The notes under the pieces: model-generated
The model's database searches: none
Told to the model about the DNA's origin: nothing
The model's input: the letters and a program-made list of their open reading frames with translations, nothing else
Made by a program: the position numbers and the translations under genes
Shown: positions 21,546 to 31,742 of the stretch, piece after piece
How positions within the stretch are numbered: the first letter of the stretch is position 1
Layout of the letters: each line of letters opens with the position of its first letter
Source: Bryum argenteum
Taxonomy: Eukaryota > Streptophyta > Bryopsida > Bryales > Bryaceae
Length of the DNA: 64,000 bases
Direction of reading: 5' to 3'
Assembly: GCA_037043015.1 (NCBI GenBank)
Contig: CM073323.1
Span: 2,914,001 to 2,978,000, forward strand

Positions 21546-23711
21546 TTGATGTTCTCTTTCTCGCCTCCGTCTATCATGGCATCCTCCGCTCCTCTGCCTC
21601 CCGCTGCAGACGTCATTGCCATTAGGTCTGAAGCCTTAAGTCCCCCAATCTGCATTCCTCCGGGGGTGGATGGAGTGGCTGAAGTCACACCGTCTTGGCT
21701 AGCAATTCGATTCGGGTTTGATGAGTCCTCTCTCTGGTTAGAGAAACATGTCTTAGATCCTAAGACTAATCTTGTCCAGTACTCCGCCCTAGTCGAACCA
21801 GTCGACCAAGTGAGCAATTGTAAGATGTATAAGCTACAGCCTGGACAGTATCGATTGTTCGGCTTGACAGAGTCCGTAATGAACGCCTCCACTGTCCTCC
21901 TCACTCCTCGTAGTTCTTCTACCATCTCCACAATTGTTCCAGTTCTTGCTCGTGTCAAGGTTGAACCCGGACTCGAAGTCCGAATTGATATTTCTGATTC
22001 ATCCGACGATGAAAGGAAATCGTCCATCCGGTCCCGTTGACTAGCATCGAATCTGCCTCCCCCCTCGTCTGGTTCTGAACAGAGTCTCAGAACCACCCCT
22101 TCTTCTCTTCCTGCCTCCAAAGTTGTAAAACCCAAAAACATTCTTCCCTCACTCCGTAGACTGGGTAGTATGTCTCGCAACAAAACTATACTCAAAAAAA
22201 TAGATTTCCATTCCATTCGTACCCTCAACGTCTCTTTCTTGCCTCCCATTTTCAACGGTGATGTCTTGTACATTCTCCCTCCCGTTCTACCAACTAATGC
22301 TGTTAAGGTAGCCAAATCTATGGAAGGGATGGACAAAAGATACGACGGCCATACGTGGACCAGGACAATGACTACTAACATCAGCAACAACCTCGGTTTG
22401 TCTTTCCGCTACTCTAACTGTGTAGGGCATCTTCAATGCCACAATGACAAGTGCGGCTTCTTGCTACGACCTGACCGCAGAGCACAAGTGAATGAAGTGG
22501 AGTTCGAGGGCTTTACCAAGGACCCCTTCTCTGTCGGCCACGCGCATCCTTCTTCTTCAACACTTGTCTGTAAGATCTGCAAAGAACCTCCTGTTTGTGT
22601 TGCTATATGTCCTTCTAAACTATTCTACGTATTCGGAGAGGACAGTCAAGAGCGGGCGTGTGTGCTTATCGGTACCCACGAACATCCTGTTAAGGTCGGT
22701 GATTACAGATGTGCACGTAAAATAATTGATGAGTTAATAGAGGAGCACGTAGAACGTAACCCACAAGCTACCACGTCCAAAATAGTCATGGAGGCAAGCA
22801 AAGACTTACTCGGAAACCTACTTCTCCGTGAAGAAGGTGATCCTGTAACCTCCAAGCTCACCCTCCAAGAGCTAGAACCTATATTCGATCAGTGTAAAGA
22901 GCTGAACTCTCCTAGCGTGAGGAAACGTATTACCACTTTTAAGCACTTGCGCAGATACGGTGTTCTTGATGGGATCACCAAGCTTCGAGGCCTCAGCAAC
23001 TGGGCTTACATCCAACGTAACCAATTCCCGGGCCAAGGAGATGAAAGTGACAAAGTCTTCATTTTCAAGATGTCTGAGGTCGGCCCCGGAAGCGGTGTTG
23101 ACCTTGTTCGTCGTATGCAGCCCCAAGGCGACCTGTCCCACGCGTCGTTGATGTTCGACCACGTCAAGCGTGTCAAGAACTGGACCACCATGGCGTGTCA
23201 CGTTTATGACTCAAAAATCTGCCGCATTCTAACTATTGCTTGCTGTGATTTCCAGTCTGAAGACGGAGAAGCTCAAATCGTCTTCTGGAAGAACCTAAAC
23301 CACGTCATGGGCGGGAACGGAGTGGAAGCGCCACGTTTTCAAGGTTCATGGCCGACGGTCGCGCAAAGCCAACCGAACGGCATTTGTCTGCGAATGATTT
23401 ACGACTCCGGAGACCCTAAAGTGCCCATGGAAGGCCGCGAGCGGACTTGCTACTTCCATTGGACGCAATCACTAGAGAAACACACCAAACAATACATCGT
23501 GCATGAGTTGCAGGATCAACATCGACATCTTTGTGAGCAATACAAAGATGCACGCACCATGGCTGAGGCAGAGACAAGATATTGGGCGATCCGAGCATGG
23601 TGGGCGTCCGCGCAGCCACCACCTCGACGTTGGATTAGGTCACCTCGAACACCAGCTTGCTTTCTCGGCACTTCCGATACGAGCGGTGGGGTGGCTTCAT
23701 GGAATTGGTGA
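21546..23711 (+). CDS. MULE-like transposase, N-terminal and catalytic part
   Basis: One reading frame runs from 21546 to 23711, interrupted only by TGA at 22038-22040. The first part is acidic and Ser/Pro-rich. The next (from about 22170) has a zinc-binding region (CVGHLQCHNDKCGFLLRP, then CKICKEPP, and a THEHPV motif) like MULE WRKY/GCM-type fingers. A catalytic-like core follows, with SLMFDHVKRVKNWTTMACHVYD and later YDSGDPKVPM and CYFHWTQSL. Where the family usually has G-F-M-A-D, this frame reads GSWPT while F-M-A-D sits in the neighbouring frame, implying a pair of compensating indels. The frame ends by a GTGAGT donor-like site. It is probably defective but only lightly decayed. Confidence 0.7.
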
Positions 23712-23931
23712 GTCCACGATCGCTCTCTGATTTTTTTTTACACGTGCATGTATGTCTACTAACTCTTTAAAATCCATTTACTTTTTTACTATAGAATATT
23801 CAGCTTTTAGGATTCTTTTCAAGAAGAATTATTTTTAAAAATTTGAAAAAATTTCTATTTTTAGATCGGACTTATGATGCAAAGAAGTCTAACCCGCCTC
23901 GACCCTCGTGATCAACTTCTTTTGTTATTAA

Positions 23932-25395
23932 GTCAAATGTCTTTGCACCTTGCGGGAAAATAAATATTCTCATGGAGGAGTCATGGAGATGCCTTCATGT
24001 AACCTTGCGGAATCTATCCATAACAAATGGTTGCAAGCGTCCGGCAACAAGGGCGGAGACTTGTACGTTGCAGCTGTTGATGATTATGTTCGTGCTTTCC
24101 TCCAAGTTGTAGGTTACCACGACTTCAACGGAGGTGGTAAGGGTGGTAATGGACCAACATCCGAAGAACTATTACTTCGTGTTGCCCATAAAGCTCAACG
24201 TACCGGCGATCCATCAGGCCTGAAAAAGGCAGTTTCTGAATATCCAGGAGCTGAAAATATTTGTACCCGCGACGCCCACCTTGAGGGGGCCGAGGTGTTC
24301 GGATCCAAGAAACGTAAGGCCGATGTTCCAATTGGAGCTGATGATGAAACGCACAGACCTGACACCGTGAGCTACTCACGTCCGCGAATTGGGAGAAGGG
24401 TTACCCGAGCTTGTGCTGAAAATCTGAGTACTATTCATGAAGTGGATGAAGTTGAGGAGCCATTGACAATACCATCCACTTTTGCTGGACCTACTATTGA
24501 ACATGTGACCGCTGTTCAGGAGACTAAAGTAGACGAGAGGCTGTGGCACATTGCTCGTTTGAGGGAGAATTCTGCCAAGGCTTGTTGGGGTATCATGCGA
24601 AAGAGTAAAAAAAGATGTGACTCACGAATTATTCAGAAGGGGAAGGCGACCGCAGCTCCAACTTACACTGGAGTATGGCAACGCCCTCAAGAGGGGCCAA
24701 GAAAAATTGATCAGTTCTTCTTTTGTGCGGATGATATTGACAGGTGTGTGAAGGGTCATCGTCGCAAGTGGATTGAGCCATTCTCTCTAAGCGAGGACAG
24801 ACCCCCTATTCCACTAATATGGCCTGTAAAGATAGGGACTAACCTTACACGTGATGAAATGGAGGCGTTAGAGAATGCGGGCTTTCGACTACCACAAAAA
24901 GAACAGCTTCCCACGAACCGCACTTTTAATTATGCTGCCCCACCAAGAGACTTGTCCCATATTCCAGTCACGGAGAAGCCGGACGTGTTCCCTTGGTCAA
25001 GAAGATCGAAGAACATGAAACGCATTCCAGCTATGACTTCAAAGCACATGAAGAATATTGAGTCTGCCACCTCAATGCAGGCCAAAATTCTGAAGGTGAC
25101 CATGATCCCGCAGCCTGGTTTTGGATGTATCGTAGACTTGGAGTCGGATTCGGATGCAGTTTATAGACTTTCTATTAGTAAATTCCCGGATTGCTCATGC
25201 CCAGTGTTCAAGAAAACAATCTCTTCGTTAGGACGGAGAGATCCATACCGACCTTGCAAGCACCTATACTACATCACGGTATTGGTTTGCAAATTTGATC
25301 CGGATGCAGACCTCTTCATCCACGCGGCCACTCTTAGTTTCAATGAGGTGAAGAAGATTTTAGAGGGAGGAATCCTAGACCATGCTACAGATTAG
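23932..25395 (+). CDS. MULE-like transposase, C-terminal part with SWIM zinc finger
   Basis: The frame opens at 23932 after a pyrimidine-rich stretch ending TTATTAAG and runs to 25395. Early motifs NLAESIHNKWLQASG match the region that follows the catalytic core in MULE transposases. Near the C terminus a SWIM finger is clear: DCSCPVFKKTISSL then PYRPCKHLYYI (CxC..CxH). A basic GSKKRKADV patch at about 120 may be a nuclear signal. It is likely joined to the upstream frame by splicing, although the simplest donor/acceptor pair is out of phase, so another acceptor or a frameshift is possible. Confidence 0.7.
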   Translation, partial: VKCLCTLRENKYSHGGVMEMPSCNLAESIHNKWLQASGNKGGDLYVAAVDDYVRAFLQVVGYHDFNGGGKGGNGPTSEELLLRVAHKAQRTGDPSGLKKAVSEYPGAENICTRDAHLEGAEVFGSKKRKADVPIGADDETHRPDTVSYSRPRIGRRVTRACAENLSTIHEVDEVEEPLTIPSTFAGPTIEHVTAVQETKVDERLWHIARLRENSAKACWGIMRKSKKRCDSRIIQKGKATAAPTYTGVWQRPQEGPRKIDQFFFCADDIDRCVKGHRRKWIEPFSLSEDRPPIPLIWPVKIGTNLTRDEMEALENAGFRLPQKEQLPTNRTFNYAAPPRDLSHIPVTEKPDVFPWSRRSKNMKRIPAMTSKHMKNIESATSMQAKILKVTMIPQPGFGCIVDLESDSDAVYRLSISKFPDCSCPVFKKTISSLGRRDPYRPCKHLYYITVLVCKFDPDADLFIHAATLSFNEVKKILEGGILDHATD

Positions 25396-25807
25396 AATGC
25401 CTTAAATCTACTCATTTACGTACGCCATATGTAAGTCCCATGATTGGGTGTATGTGATATTTTTTCACAACTTATTAAATATAATTATACCAGTACCTAC
25501 ATGTACAACAAACATTGCCAATTTGTCTAACTTGGAGTACTAATCACTTAGTAATATTACCTTAGAAACCAATTGACATTTAGGATTTGAGATGTAATGT
25601 CGAGTTTTGTAGCTCAAGTCTAACCAAATTCAAGGAATTTAAGCCATATTTTCCACGGGTTTGGGTCACTAAATCCACGGTAATAAGTCAAGAATATTCG
25701 AATATTCTCGAGAATATTCGAAATTTATTCTCAATTTTTTTAAAATACTATTTTTAGAAACTTAGTTACTAAAAATACAACGTCAGCCCTAAAAAATCAA
25801 AAATCTT

Positions 25808-25845
25808 ACCGCTCACCGCTCACCGCTCACCGCTCAACGCTCACA
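25808..25845. repeat. CCGCTCA tandem repeat at transposon end
   Basis: Five head-to-tail 7-bp units (the last diverged to ACGCTCA), directly inside the right border of the MULE-like element. They are bracketed by TACCG and CGGTA. Confidence 0.8.
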
Positions 25846-27364
25846 CGGTAGCAACGTCCCTTGTAGTACTTACTCTCTCTTTAGAAAATTTAATTTTATG
25901 TTGTTTACCTTGTAGACATGGTATGCACGTTTTAACTTCACTTACGTTAAAATTGTCTATTCCTTTAGACATGCTTTGAATTTCTCTTAATCTTCTTTGA
26001 TTGATGTGGCCTAACCTTAAGTGCCACAATTCTGCCTTACTTGTGTGAGTTGTTGATGTAGTGATGGCTGTTATTTGGTTCAAACTTATGCTATCACCCA
26101 ATTTATATAGGTCTGAGTCTAATTGGCATACCGCAATTACTTCTCCTAACTTATTTGTTAAAGTGCAGATTCCAGATTTGATGTGGATTTCTCCACCGAC
26201 TTTATCAAATTGTTTGGCAGAAAACAAATTTTTCTTGAGTCCAGGGACATAAAGGACATCTGGAATTTCTTTTTCCAGTCTGTTTAGAAGCTTGATAGTA
26301 ACGCTTCCTTTCCCTTATATATTGTGAGTGGTGTTATCTCCAAGATATACTTTTTGTTCACTGTCATCCCTGTCATAAGAGTTGAAACAATTTCTATCAA
26401 AACACATGTGCTGTGTTGCTCCGGTATCAATATACCAAGTAGAGTCTAGTTCTTCCTTAACTAGCAATGCTGCCACATAAAGTTTATGAACTTTTGTGAC
26501 TATGTTGGATTGTTTCCTTGAGGAAGCTCTTTCTTCCGCTATTCTTATTCTGCAGTCCTTAATCAAGTGACCAAGCTTTTTACAATGAAAACACTTTAAT
26601 CTTTTCTTGTCAAAAGATTTGGAGCTTGAACTTTCTCCAACTTTTATATTTAAGAAATTTTTAGAATTATTTCTATACTTTTTGTTGAAGTTAGAATTTC
26701 TTCTCTCTGCATAGAGGGCTGAGGTGTTCTCGTTGCTTTGGTCAAAATCTTTGATTTGAACCTCTTCTTGTATCAAATCAGTTATGAGTGATTGCAGAGT
26801 TAAATTGGGTTGTCTTCTCATTGAGCTGATGAAATTTCTGTATGTCGGAGGCATACTTCTCATGAGAGTGAGGATAGCTTCATCATCAGGTACTTGTGAA
26901 CCTACTGCTGAAAGTTGTTGTAAGTATGCACGAAAAGTGATTATATGCTTACGAACACTTTCGTTCTCCTTCATTTTCAAGGTATGAAGTTTATCCTTCA
27001 AATACATTTTGGTGACAGCGTCTTGTGATTCAAACAATCGCTTTAATTTGCTCCATGCTGAAGCGGCGGTTCTACATGCTTGTACATGTGAAACTATACT
27101 ATTATCTAGACAATTATTTATAATTGTGAGAGATAATGTATTTCTTTGATCCCAATCTTTGATACTTCCTGCTCCTGTGGCAGGTAAAGGTTGGATTCCT
27201 GCAGCAATTTCTGCAGCAGAAGGTGCTACTAGTTTGATCTCTGTTCCATCAACCAGAGTGTACAAATTTTCTGTCATGAAGATTAATTTGAGTCTATGTT
27301 GCCATATGTTGTAATATGAGCCATCAAATTTGTCAACATGACTTATGTCTACTTTTGTAGTCAT
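25841..27364 (-). pseudogene. Copia 1 gag, protease start and GAG-pre-integrase
   Basis: Gag begins MTTKVDISHVDKFDG with the UBN2-type WKLKRLFESQ-like region (AWSKLKRLFESQDAVTK). It continues to a zinc knuckle CFHCKKLGHLIKDC and the protease motif WYIDTGATQHM. The second segment has the LWHLRLGHINQRRL motif and CIPCLQGK of the pre-integrase zinc domain. Part of the element at 17469-27881; a broken fossil. Confidence 0.85.
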
Positions 27365-27621
27365 TTCTTAATTATTATTACTTTGGTTTGTTGCTCATGA
27401 GATTATTATGAATGAGCTTCTTTCTTCCTCAAAATCTAAAAGTTTGTGAAGTGAAAAATACTTGTGGAGACAATTTATGTCCTAAATTCTCACTTTTTGT
27501 TTGTATAGGTGAAACTCGGTGTTTCTCAAAACCTATAACAACATGGATTTTATCAAATCCATTTGATGCATTAGAAGGAACTTCAAAAGCAGATGCATCA
27601 AAAATTAAGTTGAACTCCATC

Positions 27622-27633
27622 GCTCTGATACCA
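27622..27633 (-). other. Primer-binding site of Copia 1
   Basis: TGGTATCAGAGC on the minus strand directly follows the 5' LTR. This is the standard plant site complementary to the 3' end of initiator tRNA-Met. Confidence 0.85.
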
Positions 27634-27679
27634 TGTAAGAACAATCTAGTGTTCAAGAGACAATCACATATTGTAACAA

Positions 27680-27746
<67 letters not shown>

Positions 27747-27876
27747 ATTATTATTCACAACACCTTCTTGTGAAGATGAGTTCAATCATTGTCAACCGTC
27801 AGGTTGCTTCAACTATGAACGCTACTTTTCACATCTATTGTCTAGTGTACTCTTTATCTAATTAATGGTTCCTACA
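27634..27876 (-). repeat. 5' LTR of Copia element 1
   Basis: 243 bp, same ends as the partner at 17474-17736, with a shorter TA microsatellite (about 27683-27745). Open frames made of Ile and Tyr across the TA tract are artefacts. Confidence 0.9.
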
Positions 27877-28109
27877 ATTAAGATCATCACTACACAGTGA
27901 GTCAGTAGTAATTTGATCACTTGAGCCTCTTCGCTGACCCAGCAGATGAGGGGAATGATCTATAAACACTTTGATTGTTGCACGTACATAATTATCCTAC
28001 AAATACTTTTCGTTCCCTTGAGCACAGAACAAGGCTTACACCTTTTCGTTCCCTGACCACAGAACAGCCTTAGCATACTCACTTACACCAAATTTGACTC
28101 AAAAGACAA

Positions 28110-28500
28110 ATCACTGGCACATGGAATGCACTTTGCAGTGATTCACGATACATAGAGAATGCGTACGGTCAAGAAAGGCAAGATCCGATAAACGTTAACC
28201 CACTGGAACGTATGATGGAGCTCAACTTATTACACGTTGCGATGTGCACATAAGCTGCATCGACTTCCATCGTAGCCCAAGACAACTCGTACCCTTTGAC
28301 GATTTCCTACGCTACATCGTTAATATGCATGCATCTAACTCTGTATGCAAAAGTTCCCTTCTAGGATCACCACTCTGATGATCAAGTCTTCGAATCCACG
28401 ATCTAATAGAGGAGTTCGTTTTCCCATTTACCAGGAGGGCTGTAATTGCAGACGTGAAAGATACCGACAGTGCCACAATCTGCCTAAGCGCACCCACGGC
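28110..28500 (-). pseudogene. Inverted, decayed 3' part of a PR-1 gene
   Basis: The minus strand carries GCAATTACAGCCCTCCTGG and upstream GTGGGTGCGCTTAGGCAG. These align with the last 100 bases of PR-1 (16330-16430). The stop and 3' flank follow (CTATTAGAT, CATCAGAGTGGT, GCATACAGAGTTAG and TATCGGATCTTGCC). The reading frame is lost and the N-terminal two thirds are absent. It lies just outside the Copia element, in opposite orientation to PR-1, so it marks an old inverted duplication later separated by the Copia insertion. Confidence 0.75.
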
Positions 28501-28599
28501 TATTGACCATACCCAATTTATGTACCTGCAATTTCCAAAACATTAGATGATGATAATCAATTGTATAATATTTATACATGAAGACTGTGTTATTTGAAC

Positions 28600-30532
28600 C
28601 TACACAACTTGCACGAGAAAATAACTAAATAAAGTATAAATAATCTCAAAAAGTTCAGTAACCTTAGATATTAAACTTTTTACTGTACGTACTGCTGGTG
28701 GATGATATGTTTGCCTTCTTGTGTCAGGGTACACTACTCTCTTTCTGTACAAACCTTGCACCATGGTGTCCCTCCTCTCTTTCTGTACAAACCTTGCACC
28801 ATGGTGTCCCTCCTGCAAGCATTGTAGCCTTTGTCTTTCAAGGCTCCAATCTTACATTGAGCTGGATGATCTCCAGTCCATTGCATCAGTATGCCTTGTA
28901 ATCTTACTATTCCATCGTCGGAAATTGGCAAATGAGGAGAGATAAGATGGGGGTGGATAATTATAATTCACCATAAAACCCTTTGTAAAAATAATTTCCA
29001 AATCGTGAATCAATGGCTCAAGGAATGCTGTCAAAATATAATGATCTTCACAATCTTTGATGATCTGCTTTAAAGATGCATGTATGAAGATCAATGGAAT
29101 AGGCCCAAGACTGTTATTCTTTTCTCCATTCAAGACCTCAATTTCCACTACCCAAGTGTCTTTAAACTTTGTCGATGCTGTCAAGAACCCATGACCCCAA
29201 TGCCCGGCTAATGCAAAATTTCTTGGATCCCCCTTTACAAATCTATAACACAAAGAAAGTTAACAAATGAGATCAAACAATAATGCAAAAGAAAATCATG
29301 TTTCAGAAGACCGGTTTATTGTACTTACTTGTATAAAAGTCTTCTTGAAGGTAATAGTTGAAAAGCATGCTGAACAATCAAATGTGTATTCTTGAGTAGT
29401 TGCATTCCACCCATCTTCTAATTCTTGACACCGAGTTGGAAAGGCACGAAATACCTCTCTACAAGTTGGGTTGCTACATTTTACAAGAGCCTCTCATTCT
29501 TGTTGCGGATTCCAAAATGCTTGGTACTTTTTAAATTTTGAACCATCCAAGATTTCACAACTTTAAGAGATAGGATTATGAGGATTAACACCACGCTACT
29601 TACTTCTGTTCCTCCAATGCTCCAAAAACTCATGACATCGAGTACTACTGCCACTGAGTTGCTCCAACTCCCTTGCTAGTGGTAAATAATCAAATGGAAG
29701 AATGTTTTTTCGAAGAGCACCACAAATAAGACATTTTTCTCCACATTCTTTGCAATTTTGGCAGAGTTTTACACCATTTTCACAGTTGCACTTCACTGTA
29801 AGTGGTCCTTCATAAAGATCTTCAAAACTGGGACTTAGTAATTGCGCATTTTGTGGCATTTCAATACTACCCGTGCAGATTTGGACATACCTTGCTCTTT
29901 ATAATCCTTCAAGAGCTGGTCATATGAGGTTGGAAACTTGGAATGCAGTTCAATTCTTCGCCAATTGATCTTGCAATAGAATCCAAAAACCCTGATTACA
30001 TTTTCAAAAATCAATTCATATTCTCATCACCAAGAATATTGAACATATGTATTAAACATTATAAATTCAAATTTTCATTACTAGCATATGTAAAAAGTTG
30101 ACCAATACTCATGGAATCAATCTCATCAGTAGACTTTTGAGAAAATATTCTTCTTATGATTCTGTCCTGGATATCCACAGGAACCTTTGTTGAATCCATA
30201 TCTGATTGTAGAAACACCATCTCTGTCTTCATGGCCGATTCTATGGTGGAGTCTCTCCTAGAAGGTGGTGGAATTTGTCCATCTCCAAAATCAAAAACGT
30301 TAGCCTCCTCACCCTTGTCTTCCTCTGTTAGCACTATATCATCCTTTTGCCATTCGTTAAGTCTAACCACTTCTTGAACAACCCCTTGATTTGAACCATT
30401 CTTGAAATCTTCTAAAGATTTTCGTTTTCTTTTGTGCATATAATATGATGCTTCAAAAACTTCTTTTCCTTGACAATTAGGAGAAAAACATCGAAATTTC
30501 CTCCTTTATTTTGAATATGTAGAATCCATCAT
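28600..30532 (-). mobile_element. CACTA/Tnp2-like transposase gene relic with introns
   Basis: From ATG at 30532 the protein-like stretch begins MMDSTYSK, TAA, RRKFRCFSPNC. Other blocks follow: an acidic segment (30059-30439), FEDLYEGPLTVKCNCENG with several CxxC motifs and FDYLPLARELEQL (29596-29859), and KFKKYQAFWNP with CSNPTCREVFRAFPTRC (29340-29560). A GTAAGT donor at about 29331 and acceptor at about 29245 lead into FVKGDPRNFALAGHWGHG (28852-29240). Then come LIHDLE and, in another frame, MQWTGDHPAQCKIGALKDKG with ACRR. The D-H-P-A motif parallels the D-x-P-A catalytic motif of CACTA-superfamily transposases. There are at least four stops or frameshifts, and a 38-bp tandem duplication near the end. 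Superfamily placement is inference. Confidence 0.6.
28738..28813. repeat. 38-bp tandem duplication
   Basis: Two identical adjacent 38-bp copies starting TCTCTTTCTGTAC and ending GTGTCCCTCC. They lie in the transposase relic just after its ACRR motif and disturb its frame. Confidence 0.9.
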
Positions 30533-30741
30533 CTGTTAAGAAAATAAAACAAATTAAGGCCTTAATCGAAATGTAAACTACATGCATGCCAATCATGCAT
30601 AATTATATCAGAACACTAGATTCGCAACTCGCTTCCATATTGACGAGGAAAATTTCCAAGAACATAGCAACAAACTTATTGCATAAGAGACAAAGTTTTC
30701 CTCAACGAAACAAAGTACGCTTGGTTAAGAAGAACACTTAC

Positions 30742-31068
30742 AGCTGAGAGATTGCAACGAACATGATGAAATGCTTCTTGATGTCCTTGGTTTGCTCCTC
30801 CTTGCAAATCTAAGCCCAATGTGACCCGCACCCAAGCGCACCCGAGCTTCTTTTCTGTTTCTGTGTCAAGCGCTTCATCCCCTACTTTGTCTAAGCTCAA
30901 CGTGACCCGCACCCAAGCGCATCCCAGCTTCTTTTGTGTTTCTGTGTGAGGCGCTTCATCCCCTACCCTACTCTGTCCAACATCTGCGCAACTCAAAATT
31001 AGGGGAAAAATGAAGACAACAATCATAAAGAAATAAAGACGCAAGCACAGAAGTGATGGAAACATCAT
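30742..31068 (-). CDS. First exon of a secreted protein with a 27-residue repeat (unrecognised)
   Basis: From the double ATG at 31068 the exon encodes a strong signal peptide (MMFPSLLCLRLYFFMIVVFI then FPLILSCA). Two in-frame copies of a 27-residue unit follow (VGDEAPHTETQKKLGCAWVR and VGDEALDTETEKKLGCAWVR), and then a Gly/Gln/His segment. The exon ends at a good GTAAGTG donor (30741). No matching downstream exon was found; the transposase relic lies directly below. I do not recognise the family. It may be a host gene cut off by the transposon. Confidence 0.45.
30841..30990. repeat. 81-bp tandem duplication, in frame
   Basis: Motif CGCTTCATCCCCTA recurs exactly 81 bp apart (30871 and 30952). 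The units encode the 27-residue repeat of the secreted protein exon. Confidence 0.85.
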
Positions 31069-31306
31069 GATTGCAATGTGCACAACACTAAGTGACACTG
31101 TTCTCCACTAAAGCGTTATATCGCCACTCCACCACTTCCAATCCATCCCGACATAATCACAACCAGCCGCCCATTATGATTGGATGACAAATTTATGATG
31201 GATAAAAAAGATGGCGGAACTTTTGTGAGCTTCAAGGTATAAACGCCAGGCCAGTTTTCTAACTCAACTTCTTCTCTCGCTCTCGCACGGTGGAGCTTTA
31301 CTTCAC

Positions 31307-31474
31307 TTTTCTTAGGAATTGCCGATTCTGTATGGTGCAACGTACGCACTCTGATCCATGAGTGCGTTGCTAGTCTGGTGCGTATTCACTTTTTCTTAGG
31401 AATTTCCAATAGCGTATATTGCAACGTACGACACTGTGATCCATGAGTGTGTTGCTGGTGCGTATCTATATGGC
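31307..31474. repeat. 84-bp imperfect tandem repeat
   Basis: Two copies of a segment containing TTCTTAGGAATT, GCAACGTACG and GATCCATGAGTG, 84 bp apart, upstream of the secreted-protein exon. A third start (CTCTTAGGATTT) follows at about 31474. Confidence 0.75.
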
Positions 31475-31742
31475 TCTTAGGATTTTTTTCATACACTTTT
31501 CCCTTTTTTTTAGTGTTTATGTTGCGTCAACTTGAGAAATAGTAATAGTTGCTATGCTTCTTCAAACAAGTTGAAAGTTGAAATTTCATACTAAGAAGAG
31601 TTTTCGGTACATTTGATATATTTCGGCACAGTCGTCATCAGTTGTGCACATTTGATGATGATTTTCAGATATCACATTTCACACGTACTTTCAAACTTGT
31701 GCATTGCGAGGAGTGGCCTTAACACTACAATACCGAGGTAAT

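Larger units (their letters stand above)
21234..25850 (+). mobile_element. MULE-like DNA transposon inserted in the Copia integrase region
   Basis: A 4617-bp insert separates the zinc-binding and core parts of the Copia integrase. It carries its own transposase on the opposite strand. The short duplication GCAAC (21229-21233 and 25851-25855) borders it. MULEs usually make 8-11 bp duplications, and extending the match gives only about 6 of 9, so the boundary is approximate. Long terminal inverted repeats are not evident. The right end has CCGCTCA repeated in tandem (25808-25845), and a short palindrome GTGAC..GTCAC lies near the left end. It must be younger than the Copia insertion. Confidence 0.75.
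17469..27881 (-). mobile_element. Ty1/Copia retrotransposon, broken, with nested DNA transposon
   Basis: LTRs at 17474-17736 and 27634-27876 begin TG and end CA. They are flanked by the 5-bp target duplication ATTAA (17469-17473 and 27877-27881). On the minus strand the order is LTR, primer site, gag with CCHC knuckle (26315-27364), start of protease (DTGATQHM) and GAG-pre-integrase (25841-26227). After the nested insert come the integrase core (20859-21209), linker (20003-20713) and reverse transcriptase/RNase H (18793-19939), then a polypurine tract AGTGGGAG at 17737-17744. This protease-integrase-RT order is Copia-type. The LTRs differ at about four positions outside the TA tract (about 2 percent), so it is moderately young. 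The coding region is broken at several places, plus the 4.6-kb insert. Confidence 0.92.

Noticed and set aside
21542-22390. Minus-strand 282-codon frame opposite the MULE transposase
   Set aside because: Shadow of the plus-strand transposase; the plus frame carries the recognisable zinc motifs.
27429-27785. Open frames of alternating Ile and Tyr on both strands
   Set aside because: They arise from the TA microsatellite in the Copia LTR.
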